This document shows positions 35,842 to 43,752 of a stretch of DNA of 64,000 nucleotides, one piece after another; the first letter of the stretch is position 1; every line of letters starts with the position of its first letter. The DNA is from Rhizobacter sp. Root1221 (GTDB lineage: Bacteria > Pseudomonadota > Gammaproteobacteria > Burkholderiales > Burkholderiaceae_C). Under the pieces are notes generated by a model that was not told where the DNA came from, did not search any database, and was given only the letters and a program-made list of their open reading frames with translations. Made by a program: the position numbers and the translations under genes. The stretch spans positions 1 to 64,000 of the forward strand of contig NZ_LMDI01000019.1 in NCBI RefSeq assembly GCF_001425785.1. The letters run 5' to 3'.

Positions 35842-35892
35842 GTGCCTCTCCCGGAAAGATATGGCTCGTCGCTGCGCGGCCGTGAAGGCCTT

Positions 35893-36264
35893 TCAAAGCT
35901 TGGGGTCTGGAAATGGCAGCTGGTCCTGCGATCTGCTCGGCTGGGCCACCCATTGACTGCCGCGGCGATAAAAATCCGCTTGGGTTTCAGAAGTACCAGC
36001 CCCGATCTTCACCGCCACCGTGCAGGCCACTTGACCTGGGTGCTCGGCCTGAACAGCTGGGATGCAAGTGCCGAGCTTGGCTTCGGCATTTTGCTGCCCT
36101 TGCATGTCCAGCATCTCAAGGAGTGCTTGCGTGGCCTCTTTCGTGTTGGGTAATGCGGGTGCGTCGGCTTGCGCTGTGGGCCGGGCGACGTCGGCTGGTT
36201 GCGGCGATGTCTTGCTGCAGGCGGCGCAAAGAAGCAATGTTGACAAGATGATTGTGTAATGCAT
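35893..36264 (-). CDS. Small lipoprotein
   Basis: This 123-residue protein begins with a lipoprotein signal peptide (MHYTIILSTLLLCAACSK, lipobox CAAC), followed by a Pro/Ala linker. A short C-terminal domain (CIPAVQAEHPGQVACTVAVK, with two Cys that could pair) closes the protein. A ribosome-binding site (aggaga) sits before the ATG at 36264; the frame opens upstream to 36297 but without signal-peptide character. No known domain is recognised. The base composition from here to about 39,300 is visibly richer in A and T than its surroundings. Confidence 0.7.
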   Translation of the reverse strand: MHYTIILSTLLLCAACSKTSPQPADVARPTAQADAPALPNTKEATQALLEMLDMQGQQNAEAKLGTCIPAVQAEHPGQVACTVAVKIGAGTSETQADFYRRGSQWVAQPSRSQDQLPFPDPKL

Positions 36265-36300
36265 AACGAGTTTCTCTCCTGTGGCGCCTGACGCCAACTG

Positions 36301-36738
36301 CTACCACTCGACAAAACTCTCTTGGAGTAACTCCTCAAGAGAAGGCGCCAGGACTTCACGCTCATCGCTGTCATGGTAGGCAACAACGACTTCGCCGGCA
36401 GGGTTGATGAAGATCGGATCTCCGGCACCTGTCATGGAGATGACGTAGCTGCTGTTTAACTCGACAGCCCGCTCATCACCGGCATAGCTCGCTCGAAAGT
36501 CGAGCGTGAGCTCAACAACTGTTTCCTTCCCAATGGAAGTCCCATTGGAGAAGGCATGGATGGGCATTCCCGCGTAGGCGCCTCCAAAACGCTTTATGAA
36601 GGCTTTGTAGTTGCCATGAAACTTGACGTTGAGTTTTTCCTCTGCGGCGTTGATTTCCTCCTCGAGGGCAGGTTTTCCTCGCAGGGTTTCATGCTTTGCG
36701 AGGAAGTGTGCCAACCGTCGCATCAACGTGTCATTCAT
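36301..36738 (-). CDS. SMI1/KNR4 (SUKH-type) family protein
   Basis: This 145-residue protein shows the SMI1/KNR4 pattern: EEEINAAEEKLNVKFHGNYKA, FIKRFGG and later DPIFINPAGEVVVAYHDSDE, then a C-terminal SLEELL helix. Proteins of this superfamily are among the most common immunity proteins of bacterial polymorphic toxin systems. The start at 36738 overlaps the stop of the upstream DUF4375-like gene by ATGA, so they form an operon. No toxin gene is adjacent. Confidence 0.82.
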   Translation of the reverse strand: MNDTLMRRLAHFLAKHETLRGKPALEEEINAAEEKLNVKFHGNYKAFIKRFGGAYAGMPIHAFSNGTSIGKETVVELTLDFRASYAGDERAVELNSSYVISMTGAGDPIFINPAGEVVVAYHDSDEREVLAPSLEELLQESFVEW

Positions 36739-37373
36739 GTGAAGCACTCGCAGTAGTGCAACGCGGCCAGCCTTGGTATTTCGTCCCCCGCCTTCCAAAA
36801 CTCTGGGTCCAGCTTGTCGCCAATCTCATCCTGCTCTTCCTTGGCCAGAAGACTCCAGAGATCCTCATACGACTTGAGGTCAGGGTGATCTTTTATTCTT
36901 TCCAATATTTCTCGCTGACGTGCCACGATTGCATAGGTGGCATCGGCCCCGATGGCCTGTAGCGCTGACAAGGCGATGCGACAGTTTTCTTCGCCCCAGT
37001 TGCCGAAGAACTGCATGAACCCCCCGTTGTACCCATCCGCTTCAAGTCGCCACAGCGCAACGATCTCTCGCGAGCGAGGTTGCAGTTCATCCAGCTTGAA
37101 ACCTTTGGCCATTGCCTCGTCGTTTGCCTGCTTGCACAGCGCCTCCCAAAGCAACCAGCGCGTATCAAGCGTTACCTTGTCACCCAGGTGCGGCCATGAC
37201 ACCAGGCCATCGTCCAGCAATGTCCATTCAGATCTCTGCGTGGCACTTGCCTTCAATAGGTCCGGATTGCGCGAAAGCGTGTCGCGAAGAATTCGACCAT
37301 CGGCCAGCGTTACGCTGACATGGGCCTTTGTGAAGTCAATGCTGCCAACTGATAGATTTCTCATTGTGGACAT
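36735..37373 (-). CDS. DUF2442/DUF4375-like protein
   Basis: This 212-residue protein appears to have two parts. The N-terminal ~75 residues (ITDFTKAHVSVTLADGR-like pattern) resemble DUF2442. The C-terminal part has a DUF4375/DMP19-like core, LEADGYNGGFMQFFGNWG, which is characteristic. DUF4375 proteins are known only as uncharacterised bacterial proteins, some next to toxin genes. The start at 37373 is the first ATG; an internal ATG at 37364 is equally possible. It is translationally coupled to the SMI1/KNR4 gene. Confidence 0.7.
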   Translation of the reverse strand: MSTMRNLSVGSIDFTKAHVSVTLADGRILRDTLSRNPDLLKASATQRSEWTLLDDGLVSWPHLGDKVTLDTRWLLWEALCKQANDEAMAKGFKLDELQPRSREIVALWRLEADGYNGGFMQFFGNWGEENCRIALSALQAIGADATYAIVARQREILERIKDHPDLKSYEDLWSLLAKEEQDEIGDKLDPEFWKAGDEIPRLAALHYCECFT

Positions 37374-37559
37374 TCCAGCTGTCTAACGTCCCGAAGGTCA
37401 GGGATGCCGCAGTACCCGAATGAGCCTTCGCACTTGTCTTTCAACGGCCTTCCACTCCCATTGATCGGGCGCGCCAAGCGCAGGAAGGGTTTGCGCCCAC
37501 AACAAGATCAATCCCCAGTCGCGCGCTCGTTGGAGATATACGCATCGCGTATTGGAACC
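37374..37559. other. Short gene-free interval
   Basis: Nothing convincing is seen here: a plus-strand open frame crosses it (37404–37739) but lacks a ribosome-binding site and runs antisense into the ComJ-like gene. Confidence 0.5.
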
Positions 37560-38027
37560 CTAGCCAGCATTTCGGCCAGGAAACTGCTTGAGCACTTCAA
37601 CTGGGGAGAATACCGCTGGCCAGAGCACCAATCTGTAATGGTCTTTGCCTTCAAGGCCATCTTCACTGAGTTCACTCAGCGCTCCGAAGTAGGCTCGGAC
37701 CCGGTATGTAGCGGGGCTCAGGTCTATGCGGTCAATTGAGCCACCAGTGCATTCACGGATTTCAAGGTGACCGGATGGCAACTCCAGGCTCGCCTCGGCC
37801 ACGTGATCCCACTCGTCGAAATCGGTTTCGGGCTCCGCTGCGAAGACTTCGAGCGTAACGGGTACGTCCATGTTTCTTTCGGGCTGAATCACAACAACGT
37901 TTGGTGCTGCTTTGATTCTTCGTTCAATGTCGGTATCGGTGTAGTCGGTCGGCGCCTCTGGTGAGGTATCTCTATCCCAAAGGTAGAACTGATGGTAGTC
38001 GGCGAAGATGGAGTATGTATATTTCAT
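37560..38027 (-). CDS. ComJ-like (nuclease inhibitor family) protein
   Basis: This 155-residue protein begins MKYTYSIFADYHQFYLWD. It resembles the ComJ family by the YHQF segment near the start, the DIERRIKAAPNVVVIQPERN region and a C-terminal beta-rich half ending in WPA. ComJ (Nin) of Bacillus inhibits the competence nuclease NucA, so a nuclease-inhibitor role is plausible, but the match is by eye and remote. The start could also be the ATG at 38039. In this location it fits an immunity-type protein. Confidence 0.55.
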   Translation of the reverse strand: MKYTYSIFADYHQFYLWDRDTSPEAPTDYTDTDIERRIKAAPNVVVIQPERNMDVPVTLEVFAAEPETDFDEWDHVAEASLELPSGHLEIRECTGGSIDRIDLSPATYRVRAYFGALSELSEDGLEGKDHYRLVLWPAVFSPVEVLKQFPGRNAG

Positions 38028-38159
38028 GATGGCTGACATTGCAGTTAAGCGATTGACCGAGGCTGGCTGGCGGCTGTCGACACGAGCCAGCACCTGGGTT
38101 TGCCCCGGTTGAATCATGCTTGCAACCCCGCATCACATGCGCCGGCCTCAAGCAAGTAT

Positions 38160-38642
38160 CTAGCTTTCATGCGCGATCTCCAGCAGCACGCCGTCGCTCG
38201 AAAACTTCACTGCCAGAAGTGCATCGGAGAATTCCCTCCCTATCGAATAGTCAAACACAATCTTCAACCCGTTGGATTGCTCATGAAATGAGACGCCACA
38301 CAATTCGAGTGCACTCATGAACGTTTCCTGATCCACCTCCGCGGAGCCAACTTTGGCACGCACCTCATTGCCCAGCTCCTCCAGATGGAACTCGATGAAG
38401 TCTGCCACCGTTGGATCTTCAGTGTTCGAAAACTTCAATAGCTCTTGGCGCGAACGTCGATCCCACTCGTCAAGCGTTTCCAGCACCGATTCAACCGTTT
38501 GAAGTGCCTCTTTGTCCCTGCAGACCCCGTCGCCAATATACAAGCTGCACTGCGAGCCTTTTCCATTGACTTCAATTTGTGCCCTGATGAATGAATTTTT
38601 TTCGGGATCAATTTCACCGAACTTGAAACCATTAATCTTCAT
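38160..38642 (-). CDS. DUF2004-like hypothetical protein
   Basis: This 160-residue acidic soluble protein starts MKINGFKFGEIDPEKNSF. It has a long helical middle (VESVLETLDEWDRRSRQELL) and a C-terminal part (FHEQSNGLKIVFDYSIGREF) that resembles DUF2004 proteins, which have no known function. The start at 38642 is preferred to the ATG four codons earlier. The gene is AT-richer than neighbouring core genes and lies in the run of small immunity-like genes. Confidence 0.55.
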   Translation of the reverse strand: MKINGFKFGEIDPEKNSFIRAQIEVNGKGSQCSLYIGDGVCRDKEALQTVESVLETLDEWDRRSRQELLKFSNTEDPTVADFIEFHLEELGNEVRAKVGSAEVDQETFMSALELCGVSFHEQSNGLKIVFDYSIGREFSDALLAVKFSSDGVLLEIAHES

Positions 38643-38681
38643 GCAAAATCCCAATAATTAAGGCCACCCGGCCTTGTGAAG

Positions 38682-39263
38682 TCAGCCATATACCAGATCA
38701 TGCACTTTCAACAAAGCATGAAATTCAGCGTCTAGTTTTTTTGATCCGAATGCTCCCGACATATTCTTCATATTCGGGTGCCTCATTGCAAAAACCAGGT
38801 CCGCGGGCTTCTGTGGCGTTGCAACCACTCCAAACGCCTCCAAGTTGGGGACGGATATCAAATTCCCGATGTCCACGAGGCGTTTGCAATTGAAGAAATT
38901 CAACCTCCTCAGTCGAACACACGCGGAGAGATCGGGGATATTTTCGATTCGAGGGGCATATCCAATTGAAAAGCTTTCCAGGGAGGTCAGCCCAGGCAGA
39001 AAATCAAGTGCCTGTATGCCTGTTCCATTGATGAAAAGTTTCTCCAGATTCTCGAACCGGGAAAGTTGATCATGGGGAATTTCACATCTATAGAGCTGCA
39101 GACTCTGGAGCTTTGCCAAGCAAGACATGAAGTCCAGATCCTGCACTTTGATACCCGTCATGCATAGGCGCCTGCTTTGCCTATGCTGAGAAATCAAGGC
39201 TGCATCACTCGCCGTGATTCTCCCCTCAAGAAAAATCCCAGCTTCATTCTTTGAAAATGCCAC
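38682..39263 (-). CDS. Leucine-rich-repeat-like protein
   Basis: This 193-residue protein carries several short leucine-rich repeats in its middle (LQSLQLYRCEIP, LEKLFINGTGIQ, LESFSIGYAPRIENIP, LRRLNFFNCKRL). These would form a small curved binding surface. No signal peptide or membrane segment is present. The repeats are irregular and few. The coding sequence is the most AT-rich in the window, pointing to recent acquisition. Function unknown; the setting suggests a protein-binding role such as toxin neutralisation. Confidence 0.65.
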   Translation of the reverse strand: MAFSKNEAGIFLEGRITASDAALISQHRQSRRLCMTGIKVQDLDFMSCLAKLQSLQLYRCEIPHDQLSRFENLEKLFINGTGIQALDFLPGLTSLESFSIGYAPRIENIPDLSACVRLRRLNFFNCKRLVDIGNLISVPNLEAFGVVATPQKPADLVFAMRHPNMKNMSGAFGSKKLDAEFHALLKVHDLVYG

Positions 39264-39338
39264 AACTCGCTCCAGTTCGAAATGCTCCCGGCCCGTTCCC
39301 GTATTCCTGAACTTGCAGGATCGCTGCGTCCAAGAGGC

Positions 39339-40094
39339 CTAACGTGAAGCGCCCGCAGCCTTCGCCCGCTCGAACAGTTCGATCCAATCGGCCTCGCCAC
39401 GCTTTCGGGCGAGCGCGACGGGAGAGCTGCCACGGTTGTCCTGCGCATCGGGGTCCGCGCCGCGGGCAAGCAGAAAGTCCGCCAGTTCCCGGTTGCGCAT
39501 GGCCGTGGCAAGCATCAGCGGTGTGCTGCCTCGATGGAGGCGGACATCGACCGTCAACCCAAGCGCCAACAGGCGAGCCGCCCAGCGGTGCTGCTGTGCG
39601 CGGCCCGCATCGCTTGTGGGCACCGGCGCCATCGACAACCTGTGCAACGCCGTTGCGCCGAAATCGCCGACGTGCCGCGGGTTTGCGCCGCGGGCCAGCA
39701 ACAGCTCCGCGGCCCCGTAATGTCCACTGCTCAGCGCGGCAAACAAGGGCGTGTCACCGTTGCTGTCGAGTGGCCGGTCCGTTCGAGCACCGGCATCAAG
39801 CAGCATGCGCACTTCCTCTTGTTCTCCGAATGACGCACTGAAGGCCAGCATGCTGATGCCCGAGAGGCAGGCGTTGGGGTCGTCTCCGCGCGCCAGCAGC
39901 GCGGCAAGCTCGGCACGCCGCCCTTTTCCAAGAACAAAGGCGATCGCCGGTGCATCCTGGGTGGCACGCTTGACCGCCTCATCGGCGTAGTCACCGAAGC
40001 CGGTGCCTTCCGGGGGCTCGGGACAGCGCGTCAATGGCGCGGCTGCGCAAGCGGCCACCACGAGCGACAACAGCCCTGCCGCCAGGCGTTTCAC
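39339..40094 (-). CDS. Ankyrin-repeat lipoprotein
   Basis: This 251-residue protein has a lipoprotein-type signal sequence (MKRLAAGLLSLVVAACAAA) and then ankyrin repeats: GDDPNACLSG, GDTPLFAALSSGHYGAAELLLARGANP, ATALHRLSM, GSTPLMLATAMRNRELADFLLARGADP, GSSPVALARKRG, each about 33 residues. Ankyrin repeats bind proteins. The start codon is GTG at 40094, which overlaps the stop of the upstream gene by GTGA. The two are surely co-translated; such effector–ankyrin pairs are known from toxin–immunity systems, but this is suggestive only. Confidence 0.85.
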   Translation of the reverse strand: MKRLAAGLLSLVVAACAAAPLTRCPEPPEGTGFGDYADEAVKRATQDAPAIAFVLGKGRRAELAALLARGDDPNACLSGISMLAFSASFGEQEEVRMLLDAGARTDRPLDSNGDTPLFAALSSGHYGAAELLLARGANPRHVGDFGATALHRLSMAPVPTSDAGRAQQHRWAARLLALGLTVDVRLHRGSTPLMLATAMRNRELADFLLARGADPDAQDNRGSSPVALARKRGEADWIELFERAKAAGASR

Positions 40095-40978
40095 CGGTCA
40101 CCCCGCATATAGGCGTTCGTGGCATCGTCCATCAGCTTCTGCATCTCGACGTACTTGCCCTGGCTGAGCAGGTTTTGGGCGTCTGCCCATTGGGTTTCGT
40201 CGATCACCCCGCGCTCGTACAGCTTGCGTGCCTTCATGTTGAGCACGACGTTGCCAGTGGACTTGGCCACCTCGGGATCGAGCGCGGCCACGCCCAGGTC
40301 GACGAGCGGCCCGGCCACGCGCGTGAAGGCGGTGGCCTTCGCTGCACGCAATGCAGCGCGCGAGGCCTCCAGCTCCTTGGCGGCAGCCTTGGCGGCCGCT
40401 GCGGCGCGGGCATCCTCCACCTTCAGGTACTGGCCCAGGCGCGAGTTGGAATAGGTGGGCGGCTTCGGGGGCGGCAAGGTGCTGGCCTTGGCACCCAGCA
40501 CGTCGGCATAGGGGCCCCACCGGTCGCGTTTCATCATGTCCTTGACCGTGGTCTCGAACCACTTTTCCGCGCTGCCGGTGAAACTGCCGGTGGCGAGACC
40601 CAGGCCCGCGGACATGGTTTTTTCGCCGGCCTTCAGGCCCACCACGGTGTCGCGCAGCGGGCGGAATTGCGGGTACTTCTGCAGCTTGAGCCAGGTTTGC
40701 GGGTCTTCCTTCTGCAGCTGCTGCAACACACGGTCGAGCTTGATGGGCGAGTTGCTGCGCAGGTACGAGATGTACTCGAGGTAGTCGTTGATCTTCGGGA
40801 TGCGCTTGCGCGCCTCGGCGATCAGCTTCTGCGTCTGCTTGTGGTCGTACGGTTCTTCTTCGCGGCGCTCGGCCACGCGGCCATCGCGGCCGACGGCGTC
40901 GATCTGGCCGGGCCCGCCCGGCACATCGGAATATTCGACGGTGCCATCGGGGCGCACGATGCGGTAGACACCGCCCAT
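40091..40978 (-). CDS. Hypothetical protein with DUF4124-like N-terminus
   Basis: This 295-residue protein opens with MGGVYRIVRPDGTVEYSDVP, which resembles a DUF4124 module. A long, mostly helical, charged region follows (repeats of Ala/Lys/Glu around residues ~190–230, probably coiled coil). There is no evident signal peptide from this start; an in-frame ATG at 41059 would add a poorly conserved leader. Its function is unknown. It is coupled by GTGA to the ankyrin lipoprotein gene. If the pair is a toxin and its antidote, this would be the effector, but no nuclease or other catalytic motif is visible. Confidence 0.65.
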   Translation of the reverse strand: MGGVYRIVRPDGTVEYSDVPGGPGQIDAVGRDGRVAERREEEPYDHKQTQKLIAEARKRIPKINDYLEYISYLRSNSPIKLDRVLQQLQKEDPQTWLKLQKYPQFRPLRDTVVGLKAGEKTMSAGLGLATGSFTGSAEKWFETTVKDMMKRDRWGPYADVLGAKASTLPPPKPPTYSNSRLGQYLKVEDARAAAAAKAAAKELEASRAALRAAKATAFTRVAGPLVDLGVAALDPEVAKSTGNVVLNMKARKLYERGVIDETQWADAQNLLSQGKYVEMQKLMDDATNAYMRGDR

Positions 40979-41150
40979 GTCAGGCCCCGCCCCGGCGGCT
41001 GGCGAGCGCGTTCCCGCGGAAGATTCCTTGCGACATACCCTGCCTTGAACCCGTTCCACCCCGCGGCGGCGGCGGAACGTTGTTGTGGTGAGGCATTGTC
41101 ACCCGGCAGGGCCTCTCGGTGCCCTGACCAAAGTCAGCTCTTCAGGAACG

Positions 41151-42293
41151 CTACTTCGCCGACACCGCAGGCAGCGTCCCGATCACCAGCTGCCGGCCCT
41201 GCTCGACGCGCACCAGGAAACTCTCGCGGTCGAGGTCGCCATGGGCGTCGAACGACAGGTCCATCAGCACCCCCGGGTGCTGCGCGGCGGAGATCTTCGC
41301 GCCGTGCAAGGCCTCCGACAGCGCCTTCGAATCGAACTTGCCGATGCGCTCGGTGATGGCCTTCACCACGTACACGCTGATGTAGCCCTTCATGCCGTTG
41401 TGCTCGCTCTTGTACTTGTACTCGCGCAGGAACCGTTCATCGAACGCCTTGATCCGCGCCTGCGGTGCATCGGCGGTGAGGCCCACGTGGCCCAGCATGC
41501 CGTTGGCCGCATCACCCGCCAGCTCGATGGTCTTCTGGCTGACCGCGGTGGTCTCGCCGATCACGGGCTTCGTGTACCCCTGCTTGCGCAGCTCCCGCAA
41601 CGCACGCGCCGACTCCTCCTCCAGCGTGTAGAGGAACAGCGCGTCGGCGTCCGACTGCCGGACCTTCAGCACCGCGGCCGAGAAGTCGACCTGCTGCGGG
41701 TCGGTGGAGATGTCCACCGCCACCTTGACCCCCAGCGCGTCGAGTGCCTTCAGCATCGCGTCGTGGCCGCCCTTGCCGTAGTCGTTGTTCGTGTACATGA
41801 CCGCCACCGACCGCGCCTTCACGGTGTCCTTGATGTAGCGGGCAACCTTGGGCATCGACGTCAGCTGCGTGAACGACGAGCGGAACACGTACGGGTTGCC
41901 CTGCTGGGTGATGCTCGCGGCTTCCCCCCCGGTGAAGTTGGTGACCTCCGCGCGGCGTGTCTCCGCCATCGTGACGAGCATCGACCCCGAATGCACGGGA
42001 CCCAGCACGACGTACGAGCCGTCGTCCACGGCCTTTTGCGCCAGGGCCTTGGCCACGCCAGGGTTCGTCTGCGTGTCGACCGGCTGGTAGTCGATGGGCC
42101 GGCCCAGGATGCCCCCCGCGGCGTTGATTTCCTTGACGGCCAGCTTCACGCCATTGTTGAAGTTGGTGCCCGGCGTGGCACCGCTGCCGGACAGTTCCAT
42201 GATGCCGGCGAAGCGCACGGGGCCGGTCTGTGCCTGGGCGGCCAGGGTGCTGCAGGCCACGAGTGCGGCGGCGAGGATACGGGTGGTGTTCAT
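41151..42293 (-). CDS. Periplasmic binding protein of branched-chain amino-acid type (family 5/6)
   Basis: This 380-residue protein has a signal peptide (TILAAALVACSTLAAQAQ-type run, cleavage near AQA) and a Leu/Ile/Val-binding-protein fold: RFAGIMELSGSGATPG, INAAGGILGRPIDYQPVDTQ, YTNNDYGKGGHD. The ligand is unknown. No permease or ATPase gene is nearby. It lies 39 bases downstream of the dehydroquinase-like gene and opposite an IclR regulator, suggesting that it takes up an aromatic or hydroaromatic acid that is then degraded. Confidence 0.88.
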   Translation of the reverse strand: MNTTRILAAALVACSTLAAQAQTGPVRFAGIMELSGSGATPGTNFNNGVKLAVKEINAAGGILGRPIDYQPVDTQTNPGVAKALAQKAVDDGSYVVLGPVHSGSMLVTMAETRRAEVTNFTGGEAASITQQGNPYVFRSSFTQLTSMPKVARYIKDTVKARSVAVMYTNNDYGKGGHDAMLKALDALGVKVAVDISTDPQQVDFSAAVLKVRQSDADALFLYTLEEESARALRELRKQGYTKPVIGETTAVSQKTIELAGDAANGMLGHVGLTADAPQARIKAFDERFLREYKYKSEHNGMKGYISVYVVKAITERIGKFDSKALSEALHGAKISAAQHPGVLMDLSFDAHGDLDRESFLVRVEQGRQLVIGTLPAVSAK

Positions 42294-42332
42294 CGGAATG
42301 TCTCCGGATCGGTCGGGGGAGGAACGGGGCTG

Positions 42333-42782
42333 TCAGTCGGACACGAGGCCCAGCGCGCCGGCCACGGCACGCACGGCGAGCAGGTACCCCTGCACGCCCA
42401 GCCCGCAGATGACACCGGTGGCGGCGAGGGACACCAGCGAATGCCGGTACTGCTCGGTGCGCTGGTGGATGTTGGTGATGTGCACCTCCACGAGCGGCTT
42501 GCGGATCAGCTTCAGCGCATCCAGCACGGGGATGGAACCGAAGGAAAAGCCGGCCGGGTTGATCACCACCGCGGCGTCCTTCTCGAAGGCCTCCTGGATC
42601 CAGTCGACCAGCACCCCTTCGTGGTTGGTCTGGCGGAAGTCGCAATCGAGCCCGAGCCGCGCGGCCAGGGTTTCAGTGCGTGTGCGCACCTCGGCCAGCG
42701 TGGTGGCGCCATACAGGTGAGGCTCCCGGCTGCCGAGCAGGTTGAGGTTCGAGCCGTTGAGAACGAACAGCGGGTGGGCCAT
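42333..42782 (-). CDS. Divergent type II 3-dehydroquinate dehydratase-like protein
   Basis: This 149-residue protein aligns over its whole length with type II dehydroquinases: LNGSNLNLLGSREPHLYG, HEGVLVDWIQEA, VEVHITNIHQR, RHSLVS and GLGVQGYLLA. In the usual NAGGxTHTSVALRDA active-site segment it reads NPAGFSFGSIPVLDA, so the conserved His is Phe. The usual E-V-H pair is present but other ligands differ. It may dehydrate a related substrate or be a catabolic variant. Divergent transcription from an IclR gene and a binding-protein gene alongside argue for a catabolic role rather than shikimate biosynthesis. Confidence 0.75.
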   Translation of the reverse strand: MAHPLFVLNGSNLNLLGSREPHLYGATTLAEVRTRTETLAARLGLDCDFRQTNHEGVLVDWIQEAFEKDAAVVINPAGFSFGSIPVLDALKLIRKPLVEVHITNIHQRTEQYRHSLVSLAATGVICGLGVQGYLLAVRAVAGALGLVSD

Positions 42783-42871
42783 GGGTGGGGTCCTGGGCTA
42801 AGGGATCGGTGGCGCGGCAAACCCGGGAGGGATGCGTCGCAATCGATTGTGGGAACCGTGGCCAGGGTCCG

Positions 42872-42898
42872 TTCCAATCTGGAATATCGTTCTATATT
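42872..42898. promoter_or_regulatory. Putative IclR operator between the divergent genes
   Basis: The interval carries a perfect inverted repeat TTCCA-atc-TGGAA (42872–42884) and a nearby AT-rich stretch (atatcgttctatattgc) typical of IclR-type operators. It lies about 35 bases upstream of the IclR start and about 90 bases upstream of the dehydroquinase start. Binding is inferred from position and symmetry only. Confidence 0.45.
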
Positions 42899-42925
42899 GC
42901 GAGAACCCATCCGACGCCCAGCACC

Positions 42926-43720
42926 ATGACCACCGCCCTCGACCGCGGACTAGGCATCCTGGAGCACCTCGCCGCGCACCCCGAGGGCCTGCCACTCGCG
43001 TTGATCGCCGACACGCTCGACATCCCCAAGAGCGCCTGCCATCGCCTCCTCGGTGAACTGATGGCGCGGGGGTATGTGCGCCAGGTGCGTGCCATGGGCG
43101 ACTACGTCATGACCACGAAGATCGCGTCGCTGGGCCTCGGGTTCCTGAGCAGTTCGGGCATCGTCGACATCGCGCAGCCCCTGATCGAACGGCTGGCCGA
43201 GGCCTCGGGCGAACTGGTGCGCCTGTCGGTCGTCGACGACAACCGCCTCACGTGGGTGGCAAAGGCCCAGGGCGGGCGCAAGGGGTTCCGGTACGACCCG
43301 GACATGGGCATGGACGCGCGCCTGTCCTGCACGTCGTCGGGCCATGCGTGGATGCTGACCATGACCGACGAACGGGCCCTCGAGCTGGTGACCCGCCAGG
43401 GCTTCGGCGCCCCGAAGGACTTCGGGCCGAAGGCGCCCACCACCGTCAAGGCGCTGCTCGGTTTCCTGCACGCGGCCCGCGTGCGTGGCTACGCGATGAT
43501 CGACGAGGTCTTTGCGCCCGGCATGTCGGCCGTGGCCGCACCGGTGCAACGGCCCGGCCGCGCGGCCATCGGTGTCATCAGCATCGCCGGGCCACGGCAG
43601 CGCCTCACGCCCGAACGCATCCAGGCGCTGGCCCCGGCCCTGCTGGCCGCCGCCGAAGCGCTGGCTGCCGCCAGCAGCGCGTCGTGCCTGTTCTCGAAGA
43701 CGCCGCTGGGCAAGGCCTGA
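42926..43720 (+). CDS. IclR-family transcriptional regulator
   Basis: This 264-residue protein has an N-terminal winged helix (TALDRGLGILEHLA, LPLALIADTLDIPKSACHRLL) and a C-terminal IclR effector-binding domain (residues ~80–250). IclR proteins control catabolism of aromatic and short acids, usually responding to a pathway metabolite. The start at 42926 is the ATG giving the canonical helix start. It is divergent from the dehydroquinase-like and binding-protein genes and most likely controls them through the operator between. Confidence 0.9.
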   Translation: MTTALDRGLGILEHLAAHPEGLPLALIADTLDIPKSACHRLLGELMARGYVRQVRAMGDYVMTTKIASLGLGFLSSSGIVDIAQPLIERLAEASGELVRLSVVDDNRLTWVAKAQGGRKGFRYDPDMGMDARLSCTSSGHAWMLTMTDERALELVTRQGFGAPKDFGPKAPTTVKALLGFLHAARVRGYAMIDEVFAPGMSAVAAPVQRPGRAAIGVISIAGPRQRLTPERIQALAPALLAAAEALAAASSASCLFSKTPLGKA

Positions 43721-43752
43721 GGCCCGGCATCCCGGGCCGGGGGTTTGCGCCG

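Noticed and set aside
37404-37739. Possible small plus-strand gene of 111 codons
   Set aside because: No ribosome-binding site, no family, and it overlaps the end of the ComJ-like gene antisense.
41085-41130. Hairpin cagggc…gccctg after the binding-protein gene
   Set aside because: The stem is only six pairs with no T-run, too weak to call a terminator.
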